64,000 bases of DNA from Roridomyces roridus (Eukaryota; Basidiomycota; Agaricomycetes; Agaricales; Mycenaceae): contig JARKIF010000001.1 of NCBI GenBank assembly GCA_029378245.1, positions 3,596,001-3,660,000 of the forward strand. The letters run 5' to 3'. Of this stretch, positions 1-11,300 are shown piece by piece. The notes under the pieces are model-generated. The model worked only from the letters and a program-made list of their open reading frames with translations. It was not told the origin of the DNA and made no database searches. Both the position numbers and the translations under genes were made by a program. Position 1 is the first letter of the stretch; each line of letters opens with the position of its first letter.

Positions 1-642
1 TATTCCAGCTTCAAAATATCCTGAGTACAACGCTCCAATCGACGGACTGCAGTGCTTTTGAAGTATCACAGGCCTGACCTACGGCCCCTCCACCTTTGTT
101 CCTCCTCCACCTCGCTCCAGCCGCCTTGCACGCCGCCTCCGCATCCCTGCCTTCCAAACACTTTCAAGACAATGCTCTCACCGATTGACTGCACCAAGCG
201 TGCTGCTGACGGAGCACCGGTTAAACACACCACAGCCGATCGTGGCGGGGATGGAGGGGACCCATAGGTCAGCGTATCGGCTCCATTCGGAGATGCACGC
301 GTCTGTCTCGGTCAACGCCATGTTGACCATCTTCCACGAAATCCTCGACAACATTCACCGTCTACACATCCCCTCCGAGTCATCTCTCAGGTGCCTCCCT
401 CCTCCCTCTCGCTGACCTGCGATTAACGCTTCTCTTGACGTGTCCTTGGGTGGATCAGTGTCGGCGCTACTCCCCCTACTGACGACCATCGACCGTCGTT
501 AGTGATGCCTGCGCAGCGAAAGGCTCCGCCTTCTCAGTTATAGCACAGCTCACAATTTACATGTCCCCTCTTTCCTCCTTCTCCTCACTCTCCCCACGTC
601 TCGACCCTTCTTTTCTCGACGCGTCTTCAAGTTCTGATAGTC

Positions 643-673
<31 letters not shown>

Positions 674-1862
674 CCTCGCGTTGTGTACCTACTTACGACC
701 ACCGGCTGTCGTCACAATGGGGCTCTACCTTGATAGGAGAGGATAGCAGCATGTGGGAAGTGTGCAAACGATGGGATAGGACCAAGGGTGCGCGGCCGGA
801 CCGCGGTCTGGCGCTGTTATAGGATTATTCATGTTCGATAGAATTTTTGATTCAACTTCTTTTTACCCAAAGAAATTAAATGAAGAGTCGGAGGAGCCAT
901 CCAGGGGCTTGAAACAGCATTCAAAACAGTGCCGAGTATCTCTGAGTGAAGGGGAAAATAATTGCTGGACAATCTGTAAGTTAGTCGTAACGAAGTACGA
1001 ATACACATAGGGAAGTATCTCATTTTTCGAACGAAACGGTGTTCTCTTATTAAAACGCTCCCAGAAAACGGGGCAAAAATATATTTGGGTGCGGCGGACC
1101 TACAACATGAAATCCCGAGCTTCAAAGGAGTGAATACGACGGGAAATGCGTTCCAGAGAAAAATAAAAGTAGGGAACGATCTTTATTCGGCATCCGATTG
1201 GCTGCCCGGACATTACTCAATGGGAGTGTCAATGCGACGGAGGTGCAAGAGGTGGTCCAGTTCGTTGGGAGGATGCTATTTTTCTACATTAAACAGAGAA
1301 CAGATGGTATTTACTCGATATTCTAAGCCTGGAGATGAGGATAATGAGATGGAGGGATGGAAGTACTTGTGTAGAGTGCGGAGGTGCCGTAGGTGGTAAG
1401 TAAAATTCAAAGGATAGGAAGCACCACCAGACGCAGACGGCCTACCTTGAACTTGACTCCCGGCGTCCCACAGTCTACCTCCGCTCCCATTCACCCCGTA
1501 CCTCCCACCGTCACACAATACCCCACACACTCCACGCTCCTCACGCTCGACGCCTCAGGGCTCGTGTTCCCTGCAACCGAGGACCTCGGGTAGGTCTCCC
1601 CCGCACTCGACGCCCTACGCTCGTCCACGGGGCACAAGAACGACTGGTCGCGTCGTACTGGAGGAGCTCCGTAGCCTACCTCCGCTCCCGGTCCATCCTA
1701 CGTGCACCTTCCACCCAGGACCCTAGGCCTCACTCGTCGCCTTTCCCGCCCTCGTCTCGTCTCGCCTCTCGCCTCGCCTCCACTTCCCACACTCCCCCCT
1801 CACCGTCTGCCCCCACCTCCGTCACCTCTGTCGCCATCGACTCCCATTTGTTCTTGGTCACG
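1..1862. other. No supported gene (5' edge of window)
   Basis: Only short, mutually inconsistent open frames are present. No frame could be extended across plausible introns into a protein with recognisable features. Pyrimidine-rich stretches (about 550-620 and 1730-1830) and one hexanucleotide repeat stand out. A gene truncated by the window edge in the first 400 bases cannot be excluded. Confidence 0.5.
644..669. repeat. GGTGTC hexanucleotide microsatellite
   Basis: Four perfect GGTGTC units are followed by one degenerate unit (GGCGTC). It lies outside any supported gene. Confidence 0.9.
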
Positions 1863-2393
1863 CTACATTCGTAGGTGAGTCGAATCGAGCCACAGCCAAG
1901 CCTGGGCGAGTAGGACTCGGAGCCGGCAAACATCCGATGATCCATGGGTGGAGTCGCGCTGAACGATGGGTGTAGAGCTTGCCAGAGAGCGACCAGCGAG
2001 CAGTGAGAAGTCCGCGAGCAGCGTGGAGAGGCAATAGCTGAAGGGCTGGACGGACTCGGCGGAGGGAAGCTGGGAGCGAAGGTGACGGCACTCCCGCCCG
2101 GGTTGCTTCAAGTCTTTGTGTGTGGGTTTGCGCAGTCAAGTGGAATCACAAACCTGCTGCGCTGCCCACCGTGCAGTACGAAAGGGGGGATCGGTATGAG
2201 TGCGAGACTGCGAGTGGGAGAGCAACGGAGATGAAGGATGCCGCGGCGGCTGCAGGTCGTCCGGCCCGATGCTGTCCAGAAATGACGCCGAGAGCGAGGG
2301 AATGTTGGGCATGTTGCTAGACGGCGTGGATGGGTTGTGGTGCCCAAGATCGTCGAGGACGGTGGTGGTGTATTGGCAGGAGGTGCTTCCCAA
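1863..2393 (-). CDS. Possible two-exon hypothetical protein
   Basis: A 5' exon rich in Ser, Pro and Thr starts with ATG at 2393. It can be joined in phase across an intron that begins GTTTGTGA and ends CTCCCAG near 2062. The second exon is Leu/Ser-rich and ends at 1863. The only support is an open frame through a plausible splice. I recognise no domain, and the alternative frames over the second exon are also open. It may be a chance ORF in GC-rich DNA. Confidence 0.2.
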
Positions 2394-2518
2394 TTGGGAA
2401 ATGATCCGTCGCTGACTTCGGAGGTCGTAGCCAGGGCCTGTTAGGCACGCTTCGGGTCAACGTATTAAGCTATCTAACGGGTCCGCCGAGGACGGAAACG
2501 TAGCTTCCTTAGGTGGTC

Positions 2519-3463
2519 CTTCCGCCAGAGCTAGAACGGGAAATATTTGAGCTCTCTGCTTCCTCTTGTGTGAAGAGCATACCGAAGTTGATGTTGGTTG
2601 CAAAACGGGTGAAGCTATGGTAAATATCCGCACTTCTCGGTCTGCCCATCTCATAGTGCTTACTAATTAGGGTGGAGCCTCTTCTCTACAACATTATCAT
2701 TTCGAGCGATTCACAAACGCTTCCAAGCACACACCGAATTCCCACCGTTACGATGCGTCATCTCCTCGATTCCAAACCAAAGCATTGGTGGCATGCCCAC
2801 GTCCGACATCTCGTAATCGATGTACTGCGCGGCGGGTCCAGCGTAAACAACGCGATCCGAGTACTTTCCAAATTCACTGGTATCGTTGATTTGGTACTTC
2901 TCGGCAATCCGGGACCGGCGCTCCTCCCGGTTCTTGCAGGTATCCCACTCACTCGACTCGCCACTCGTTCGGACTTTGGGCAACTCTTGGAGGAGGAGTA
3001 CATGAGAGTCAACTCCCCGGCAATGTCCTCTCTCACTCACATCACTCTCCTCGCCGGCGGGGTATCCCACGACTTTGACTTTGGGGCTTGGGCAGGTAGG
3101 TTAGGATGCTTTCCCTCCCTGACCCACGTAGCGCTCTACTTCCCGTGGTACTCCGTTCCGACCATGGGTCAGCATGACTTTTTCCGGAAAGTACTCGCAG
3201 GGTGTGCCCATCTCAGAGTGTTCATCATGATATACACCAGTGGGAGCAGTGGCCTTGTGGGCGAGCTGGCGAACTGCATCCAGCAACTCCAATATCTCTC
3301 CGACGACACTCGATTTGTGCTGTGCGAGAAGGATGTTGATTCCATGACGAATTGGGTGAATGGAGCTGAGGGTGGTGAGGATTATTGGTCCAGGGCGGAG
3401 CGGTTTATCGAACAAAGGCGGTCGGGAGAAATTCAAGGTGAGATTTCTTTGGGTGGTCCTTGA
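2519..3463 (+). CDS. F-box/LRR-like protein, 5' end uncertain
   Basis: Exon 1 (2519-2619) reads LPPELEREIFEL and then SIPKLMLVAKRVKLW. This is the helical F-box-like opening common in Agaricomycete F-box/LRR-like proteins. An intron (GTAAAT at 2620, acceptor TACTAATTAG at 2661-2670) joins it to exon 2 (2671-3463), which starts VEPLLYN and has weak leucine-rich periodicity. The family is generally taken as SCF-type substrate adaptors, but many members are uncharacterised. In the exon 1 frame a TAG lies just upstream (about 2511-2513) and no ATG intervenes. Either a further 5' exon was missed or the gene has lost its start. Confidence 0.6.
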
Positions 3464-3798
3464 GTTCTGTTTGAAGATTTTCAGGTTCAAACTTTGTCCT
3501 TTCCTCGAACAAGCAGTAGGATGGAGATTCGAGAATGTTTGCAAATTACAAATTACGTGCAGCCCCACCGATCGCGTGGAGGCTCCGCTAAATTGATTTC
3601 TGTGTGCAAAGTCTGCAAAGACGTCAAGTTCGCGTCCGAATAATACTAATGTGTGCTTGCGGGTTTTCGGCCGATACATCCGAATTCTCGGAATTTCGTA
3701 ATCGGAACAAAGATAGTTGCCGTGTGACTCCATTCATCGCCTCACCCCAGCCTGCCGTCTCCCTCGTCCTACCATATTCATCCTCGTTCCTCCGACCT
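3464..3798. other. Intergenic spacer with likely promoter
   Basis: This spacer separates two same-strand genes. It includes a pyrimidine-rich stretch at about 3735-3795 (CCCTCGTCC, CCTCGTTCC) just before the ATG at 3799, as is usual upstream of fungal starts. No TATA box is evident. Confidence 0.35.
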
Positions 3799-4577
3799 AT
3801 GAGCGCACTCTCGACTCAATACGCCTTCCGCCGTCGCAGAATGGGCCGAGCGGCGTCTCCCCCGATCTGGACGTGCTACGAGCAGATCCATGACGACGAA
3901 GACGTGAGTGACAGCGGGTCCGAGTCCTGCTCAGAGGACGAGGAGGACTATGCTGGTGCGGGCGCTGGGCCCGAGAGCGAATCGGAGGATAGTGACGACG
4001 CTGTACCGAGGAACAATCAAGCAGATGACGACGATGTGGCGCACGACATGGAGATGGACGTTGACGCTGAGGGTGTCGTCACAGCCGCTGGAGACCAGAG
4101 CAAGACCAGCGATGCACAGGCCCAGAAAGACGTCAAGGGCAAGCAGCGTGCGATTGACCCCGAGCCTGAGGCGGCGGCCAAGCAGCGTCGTCACCAGCGC
4201 AAGAAGCAGCGCCAGCAAGCCCGGGCGTACACGCTGCGACCGATATTGACTATCCAGAGGAGTCAGGGCTTTGTGTGGAACCAGGTGCGTTGGCTTCCTC
4301 TTTGACACTTTATGTCCTCCGTCACCCCAGCAGCTCCCTGATGACCCGCAGGATCTATTCGTGCCACCATACATTAAAGACCGATGTCCGCATTCAGCCC
4401 TTTCCCGTCGTTCATTTCTCACTCTTGACCATAGATGTCGCGTCGACCTCCCCGCCCAGCTCGAGCGGCTTCATCTCCACATCCGTTTCGTCCACCAACT
4501 CGGCGCTGACCGACTACGAGGTCGAGGTCGTTGAGATCCGGGTGCAGGAAGGAGAGTTTGACGGTATCATCCCATAG
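3799..4577 (+). CDS. Acidic/basic hypothetical protein, three exons
   Basis: Exons are 3799-4284, 4352-4385 and 4435-4577, with in-phase GT-AG introns. The N-terminal half (about residues 30-90) is strongly acidic (runs of E, D and S, such as SESCSEDEEDY). A basic Lys/Arg/Gln-rich segment (KQRRHQRKKQRQQAR, about 135-150) follows, then a compact C-terminus beginning GFVWNQDLFVPPYIKDRY and ending EVEVVEIRVQEGEFDGIIP. The C-terminus looks the most constrained. The charge pattern and KKQR cluster suggest a nuclear protein, but this is inference and I do not recognise the family. A start further upstream in the same frame is less likely because the sequence there looks non-coding. Confidence 0.65.
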
Positions 4578-4815
4578 AGTTATCCTGGGTTGACGAACGG
4601 ACTTTGCGGACGGAAGACTCGCATAATACACATTTCCCATCCTTCTTGTCTCAAGCTAACTGTACTACCACCGTATTAACGATCCCTTCTCAATCAATTT
4701 CCTCGTCGTATTTGCTTGCTGTTGTCTGGAGCCTTGTTCTCCTCGTTATGCAGACTCCGGTGACTTGCTATCTCTATCACTTGGCTCTCTCCCACTCTCT
4801 GTCATCTCGTCGAAG

Positions 4816-6095
4816 ATGCCTCCGACGACGCTCGTAGCTGCTCAAGGCACCCAGCTGCTGATGCTCCCCAACGAAGTATTGGCAGCGATAATCGAAGGTG
4901 CGGCGCTGGCCGACCAAGCGACGCTCTGCCGAGTTTCCAGGCTTTTCCATCAACTGTCGCTCCCCATCCTCAACCGCGCAGTTATCCTCCATGTTGACCG
5001 CACGACGACGGAGTATAGTGCTTTCTGTTCTGCTATGATCCAGAATTACGGACGAGCGGACGCCATACGGTTCCTGGCGCTCAGAGACAGGTGAGCGGAG
5101 TTCTTTGGACAATAATCTGATTCTAACGGAGTGTAGTCGCCTTGGGTCTGAAAGAAAGCCAGACTACGACTTGGTGACCAAATCCATGGGCTTGATGCAC
5201 AGACTCGAGCATCTATCTATCGTCGACCACAGCAAACTGCCCGGGAGCGACCCCGGCCTCATCCCGTGTCTCGAGTCCCTCTCCTTCCCCGCGCTGCGAA
5301 TATGCCATATCGACCTGGACCTCAACTTTGTGCATCGCCGTGGGCCTGCCGTAGCGCGCTTCTTGGCCCGACACCCGAATTTGACGCATGTTCGGCTCTG
5401 GCAGCAGCAAATCACCGATTCGTCGACGTGGGCTAGCGCTAGCACGTTGTTGCCGAATCTCCGACACTTCCAGGGCTCGGCTTGTTTCGTTCCTGCGTTG
5501 GCTACGCGCAGGTTGACGGAGGCGAGGATTGACTGGTGGGGGTTTCCCGACATTGACGGCGTACTCGAGGCGTTGAGGTCCGCGAGTGTCGAGATCGAGA
5601 CGGGCCTCCCGTTTGTTCTGTCGAATTTTCATTTTCATGCCGGGGTAGACGAGCTGCGAGCGTTGTTGCAGGCGTTATCGGTCCATATGTCGCACACGAC
5701 GACTCTTCAGTTGCGGATTTTATTGCCAAGAGTGCGTTTCCCTGATTTTTTTCGTGACGCGCAGCTAAATTATTTGTAGGAAGCCATGAAGATGCTCGCC
5801 GAGTACCTGCCGCGATTCACTCGTCTCGAGTATGTCGCCCTTAATCAACCTCAACACCTCTCCTTCTCTCTGGGACCCAGCGAATGGCTCAACTTGCAAT
5901 CATGGGGAGACGCGTGTCCGACTTTGCGGGCATGTTCTGTAGGTGAATCGATCGGGACATTGAAATGAAAGCGCTTGGACTGAATTTTGCTTAGGTTCGC
6001 AAGCGTGGAGGAGGATGGACGACGGGAAATGGGAAGAGTATGACAAGGGTGATTTTGAGATGGAAGCTGGATTGTCTGTGTTCGAGTTGATTTAG
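4816..6095 (+). CDS. F-box/LRR-like protein, four exons
   Basis: The protein opens with MPPTTLVAAQGTQLLMLPNE. The segment LMLPNEVLAAIIEGAAL and then LCRVSRLFHQLSLPILNR is an F-box-like helical bundle at about residues 15-55. The rest is the variable, weakly leucine-rich domain usual in Agaricomycete F-box families (ALRICHIDLDLNF, LTHVRLWQQQI). Introns start at about 5091, 5728 and 5945. The last exon encodes AWRRMDDGKWEEYDKGDFEM and stops at 6095. A role as an SCF ubiquitin-ligase adaptor is family-level inference only. The gene looks intact. Confidence 0.7.
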
Positions 6096-6360
6096 AATTG
6101 CAACTTCTCCCAACACCGATAGGAGCGTGCACTTTTTTTTGCCCTTGTCCAACTCTTACCACGACGCGACGACCGACAGTACAACTTGCTCATCGTCAAA
6201 GGCCATTCGTATGGCGATGGAGTGACGCTGGAAGTAATGAGATTAGGAGGGATCCCAAACATGGCGAAGATGAATTGATGAAAACGAAGCAGCGTGAAGG
6301 CGACGAGGAGTGAAAGTTGAAGGAGGCTTCAAGGAGCAGTTGCGGGCAATCAACATTCAT
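6096..6360. other. Spacer between convergent genes
   Basis: This is the 3' flank shared by the F-box-like gene and the minus-strand pseudogene. Nothing else is seen in it. Confidence 0.4.
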
Positions 6361-6900
6361 TCATTCATGCGTTCTTGAATATTCACACTGGGCGAGCACC
6401 TTCTCGGCAGCCTCCTTTCCACCGCCAACCGGCTTGACATAACGACCAACCCATCCATCCCTGTGAATCCTCTGATAAAAGTCGTCGACGCTTGCGAAAA
6501 GGCCCATCTCGCAGAGTTTGATATCTTCAACACGGTCCTCGTCGTGCAGGTAGGCGTAAAACAACTTGTTCCCATCGGGATCCGTCGGCCCTGCCAAGAC
6601 GAACACCATGGAGGGCGTCATGCAACTCTCCATGCCGGCGATGGGAATGATGGCGCCCTTGAGGCCGAAGTAGCGGCGAATGACGGTGGGGCCTATGGCG
6701 ACATGTTCGGCATCGGCTTCGGGTGAGAAATACTAGAGCGTCGAGAAGGTTCGGTCCCAGCGGGCGGTGAACTCTCTGCGGCAAGGGTTCTCGCGTGCGG
6801 GGCTCTCCTGATTCCACAGCGTCTTGGGTACTGCGAGATCTGCTTCCGCAAGATCTTGGGGATACTCCGTCAGCCACGAGTGGGGAAAATGTTGAGACAT
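6361..6900 (-). pseudogene. Broken member of the local ~180-aa family (copy 1)
   Basis: The reading frame from the ATG at 6900-6898 to the stop at 6361 would give about 179 residues collinear with the intact copies at 20688 and 43556. Shared blocks include KTLWNQES, AIGPTVIRRYFGLKG, VFVLAGPTDPDGNKLFYAY and LFASVDDFYQR. A TAG at 6735-6733 (codon 56) interrupts it. It falls where the intact copies read through (TTPYF or VTPYF) just before the conserved YF. The 5' end also differs: the region matching the intact copies' exon junction carries another stop, so ATG 6900 is the only usable start. No function is known for the family. Confidence 0.7.
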
Positions 6901-7149
6901 GGTTTAGGGAGTCTAGGAGAAGAGAAGGCTTGGAGTTGTTTGCGCCATCAGGTCTGTGTCATCCGTTCTTACGACGGACAACGACGTCGACGACAACTTG
7001 CTCGTCGTCAAAAAAGTAGCAAAAGTTCCAGTCGCTTTGACGCGCCTTTGAAGCGCTCTTCAGCGTTATGGAACCCTTTCGTCGCGTTACCTGCTCCACG
7101 AAGAGCTCACTCGCCCTCTCGACGTCGACAGGCTGCAACGACTGTACCG

Positions 7150-7990
7150 CCTGCTGCCTCCTCCTCCGTGTCTCCGCCGATGTACCCTGTCCGTCCTCCG
7201 CCGTGATAAATGCGTTCCCGAGTAAAATGGAGTTCCCGAGTAAAATGGAGAGACGAAACGTATAAAAGCCAGCTGTTCGCCCACCAGTCTCCAGCTTCTT
7301 TCCTCTTAACCACCACCATCTCTCTCTCTTTACTCGCGGTTCGTCCCTCGCCCACCGCTCTCCACTTGCTCACCATCGTCTAGGTCACTCGATACTCGTC
7401 ACAATGGAGAAAAAGTAAGCTGTCCTCCGTCCATGTCTTCCTCCTTGCTCAACCTGCTCAGGTGGATTTTGGTTGACTCGCCGAGAGAGTCCTTCCTCGT
7501 GCGTGCTCAATCTTCGTCGCCAACCCGGCCGGTGACGACATTCTGAACGGTCGCCCGAACCCCCTCGAGCCGGCCCATGCCAGCGTTCTGGGTAGGAGGA
7601 GAGCGCTCTCAGTCCGACGGTTGAATGCAGCATGCCTGCGGCACACTTGGCTAGCCTAAAGGGACAGCTGGGGTGTTCGAAAAGGCGTGTATGCAACTTC
7701 CGGCCCGTCGCCTTTGAGTGGTTTACTCCTCATACTCCCCCACCCGGTTGACTGGACGTCGTGACTGCCAATCAACTTGCTAGGTTTTGAAGTGCTTTCA
7801 CGACAAGACCGGGCGGGCGCGAGCGAGGTGTTAGGGTTGGCCGTTCAGTGTCTGAGCCTTCACCACTCCTCCGGGAGTCCTCAAGCCTTCTTTGGCCGAG
7901 GCCCAATTTTTTGTTCATCGTCACCTTCGCTCTGACACCTTGTGGTCGTTGTGCTGATCTGGCTTGTGCGTATTCCGATTCTTGTCGAGC
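7150..7990 (+). repeat. Unclassified interspersed repeat, copy 1
   Basis: This segment shares ordered blocks, in the same relative order, with minus-strand copies near 16.5-17.6, 27.8-28.9 and 45.1-45.5 kb. The blocks are: a CCTCCGCCG-type stretch; CCCGAGTAAAATGG; a TATAAAAG-type box; a CTCAAC(T/C) motif; a CCCATGCCAGC/GGAGAGC block; and a terminal block (7898-7945) reading AATTTTTTGTTCATCG then CACCTTCGCTCTGACAC. I found no convincing ORF, LTR or terminal inverted repeat. It is probably a degraded or non-autonomous transposable element of about 1 kb. Confidence 0.6.
7213..7267 (+). promoter_or_regulatory. Promoter-like part of the interspersed repeat
   Basis: Two adjacent copies of GTTCCCGAGTAAAATGG (about 7214-7248) are followed by GTATAAAAG (about 7259-7267). 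The other well-preserved copy (28770-28830, opposite strand) keeps both the doubled CCCGAGTAAAAT motif and a TATAAAG box. This suggests that the repeat carries its own Pol II-type promoter. Confidence 0.4.
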
Positions 7991-8300
7991 AGCCTTCATT
8001 CACACTACCCTCAAGTAACCAACCTATCTACTACCTAGATACGCCGTTGAATGTTTTTTTTTTGAATAGTATGATACGAGTCATTTCTGGAAACGCGACG
8101 CGACGCGACAAGTTGCATGTGATCGCTTCACGACTGAATTGCCAGGCACACTATATCACCGCATTTATCTTGCACGCATGCCAGACATCCCCTGTCAGAC
8201 GCCCTTGACGTTGCCCTCGGTGTGCACTCGTCCTGCCCATCCATTGTCTTAGTGACTCGGATCGACGCGGCGGTGCTATTTGCGTTTTTCTCCTACCCTC

Positions 8301-11300
8301 ATGCCGACTGCGCAGACCAGTGCTGCAAAAGTGCTCAAAAGGTGCGTGTGGTGGGCTCTGGCGGCGACAGGGAACACTCAACGCGATTCAGAGCAGTGCA
8401 AGGGACAATCCACGACAAGTTCCTCGTAGGATATCAGGGCTGGTAAAAACAACCCGCAGTTTCGAGTGCGATATACCCAATCTTTGTTAGGTTTACTTGT
8501 GGCGGCGACGGACCACCCATCGGTGACGGTGCGTGTATACTTACGAGTACATCGGAATCGATCTGACTAGTTCTCTAGGCCACCACGGCTGGCTACACTG
8601 GGTAAACGAGCCCATCTCCCCGCCCTTCCACGGACGTCCCAACACAGATCTATGGCCCGACACGACAGACTACGAGTCCTCCGAGTTGTATACCGTCGCT
8701 GGACTTGCTCATCGAGATGGTTCCCCGGCGAAGGTGTTTAGCAGCCGCGATCCACGCACGGTGCGACGCCACTTTCGCTGGATGGCCGAGCACGGGGTGG
8801 ATGGTGCGTTTTTGCAGAGGTTTGTTGGGCAGGTAGATCCGGAGGACGAAGGGAATCGGGATGTCCGGTTTGGAGGGACGAGGAGGTTGAGGGACGAAAT
8901 TGGGCAGCGCGTCAGGGAAGCGGCCGAGGCGGAGGGCAGGGTCTGGGCTGTCATGTACGTCTGTCTACCTTGTCTTCATCTCATCTCGTACTGACAGCGG
9001 TAACGACAGGTACGACGTCTCTGGAGTGCCAGCTGACAAGATCGCCCGTATCATATCGCAGGACTATGCTCACCTTGTCCACGAGCTCCGCATTTTCGAC
9101 AGCCCCGCATACCTACGCGAGCGCGGCCGCCCTGTCGTCGGCATTTGGGGCTTCGGCCTTTCCGATTCACCCGTTTCACCGTCTATCGCGCGGGCAGTAT
9201 TCGACACCATCCGCAGTCAAGCAGGGCAAGACGTTTATATATTTGCTGGCACGCCGAGCCACTGGCGCACCCCCGGTGAGGGCGACGCGCATGCAGATCC
9301 TCAAGGAGAATGGGCTAGACTGTGGCTCGGTGGCGAGGGTGCAGTAGATGCAATTTCACCTTGGAGCGTAGGGCGATTTGGGAATGCGGTGGAGGTGGAA
9401 GGCTGGGCAAGGGAGAGGTGGGGTCCCGATGCCGAGCGCGTTGATGAGTACAATCAGCGCGGAATTGGGAGGAGAGTGGATTATGTACCAGTAGTGTTGC
9501 CTGGGGGTTCGGTGCGTGTCTTATTATCCTTTCCTTTACTTTCACTCACCAGACGCAGGGTTTCAATCTTTCCGAGGGAAAGTGGGGATTCAATAATATC
9601 AAGCGCGACGGGGGCAAGTTCCTTTGGTCGCAGATTTTTGCGGCTACGAGGCTCAAGGGCGTCCGGACGTTGTATGGCGCCATGTGGGATGAGTAAGTCG
9701 TTTCTCCGTTCCATACGCTCTCCCTTCATAGAACCATAATCCGTCCCTCTCGTACCCCACATTTGCCTCTCTTTCTCCCCATTCATACCAATACTTACCT
9801 CACCCCACTCAGGTACGATGAAGGCACGGCCTTCCTTCCTGTCGTCCCCAAGAAGCGGCTGCTTCCCGAATCAGAGCGCTGGCCGTTCCTCGCGCTAGAC
9901 GAGGATGGATACGATCTGCCTCCTGATTGGTGAGTGCTTCTGCGTTCTAGTCTCTATATTCGTCTGCGTGCCTGGATGGGCGATATCTTATCGTGGGGCC
10001 CCATACTTCTATGGACGGTGAATGAATGAGGGCGATTATGTCTCTGTGGCGTGGCGTTTCATTTCACCCCGCACTACACGTACTCCCTCCGTAACAACTT
10101 TGTGCTGACTTGCGATCGTCATACAGGTACATGCGCATCGCGGGCTTTGCGGCTGAAGCGTTGAGGAGCGAACGGAGGGTCTTTGATTCGTTTCCAAGCA
10201 AGGAATTGGGGGATTATTGGGGTGGAGGGAAGAGGCCGAGATATGAGGAGGAGGGTGTTTCGTCATCTGCTTCGGGATCTGCGGTTGCATCTGCGTCTGG
10301 CTTGGGATATGGGGGTGCGGGTAGCAGGACGTCGGTTGGCTCTGCGGCGGCGGTGTCTGTGGGAGTAACAACAGCGACAACATCAGCACCTGCGCCCACC
10401 CAACAAGAAGACGAGTCGGAACGGTTGGCACGTGAAGCCAAGGCGCAGTATGATGCTTGGGTGGAGGAACAGAGGAAAAAGGAAGAGGAGGGCGAGGACG
10501 CGCCGCCGCCGGCTTATTCGCTTGAGGACGAGGGACCACAGCAACCAGTGCAGGTGCCGGTACAGCCGACTGTGCAGCAGCCCGTCCAGCAACAACAGCC
10601 GCCCGTTCAACGACAACAGTCCCCGCCCGTTCAGCAACGACCGGTGCCTGCACCACCGCTGCAACAATCTCCGCCACCGCAGCAACAAAGGCCTGTTCCC
10701 CAACCACCCGTACAACAGCAACAGTCATTCCAGCCTGTCCAGCAGCAAGATGCCGCTATTGGCGCGCTCGCTTCTGATTTTGCGCGCCAGTCATCTATTC
10801 ACGGGTCTCAGGACGTGTCATCGGGTGTGGAGAGGCCGCCGCTTCATCCAGCACAGGCGGGCCGTGTAGGGTCATATGATTCTGGGCGGAACAATAGCAG
10901 TGGGAGTGTGGAAAGGCCGCCGCTGCATCCTTCACATCCGTCGGCGGGGCGCATGTCGAGTGTGGGTCCTCAGCAGCAGTCTGGTACATATCAGCAGCAG
11001 CAGCAGCATACGGGCGGCTCAGCGTCGTCTTCGTCCAGTGTGGGTCCTCAGGAGCCTCAACAAGGATACCAGCAGTCGGGTACATATCCGGGCGGCTCGA
11101 CCTCGTCTTCGTCTACGGGAGGATATGGGCAGTATCCTCAAGGCCCGAGCGCGCCGACCTCGCCACAGCCTGCGCCAGGTTCGCTTTATACTCATCCGGA
11201 TCACTCGGGCCGCCCGGCATCGTCGGCATATGACCAGCAAGGACCGTATCGGCAACAGCAGCAACATACAGGCGGTTCTTCGCCGTCGGGAGGATATGCA

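Noticed and set aside
10036..10728. Minus-strand open frames over the hydrolase tail
   Set aside because: CAG/CCG-rich repeats leave all frames open. The plus-strand frame is fixed by the upstream catalytic domain and the conserved C-terminus.
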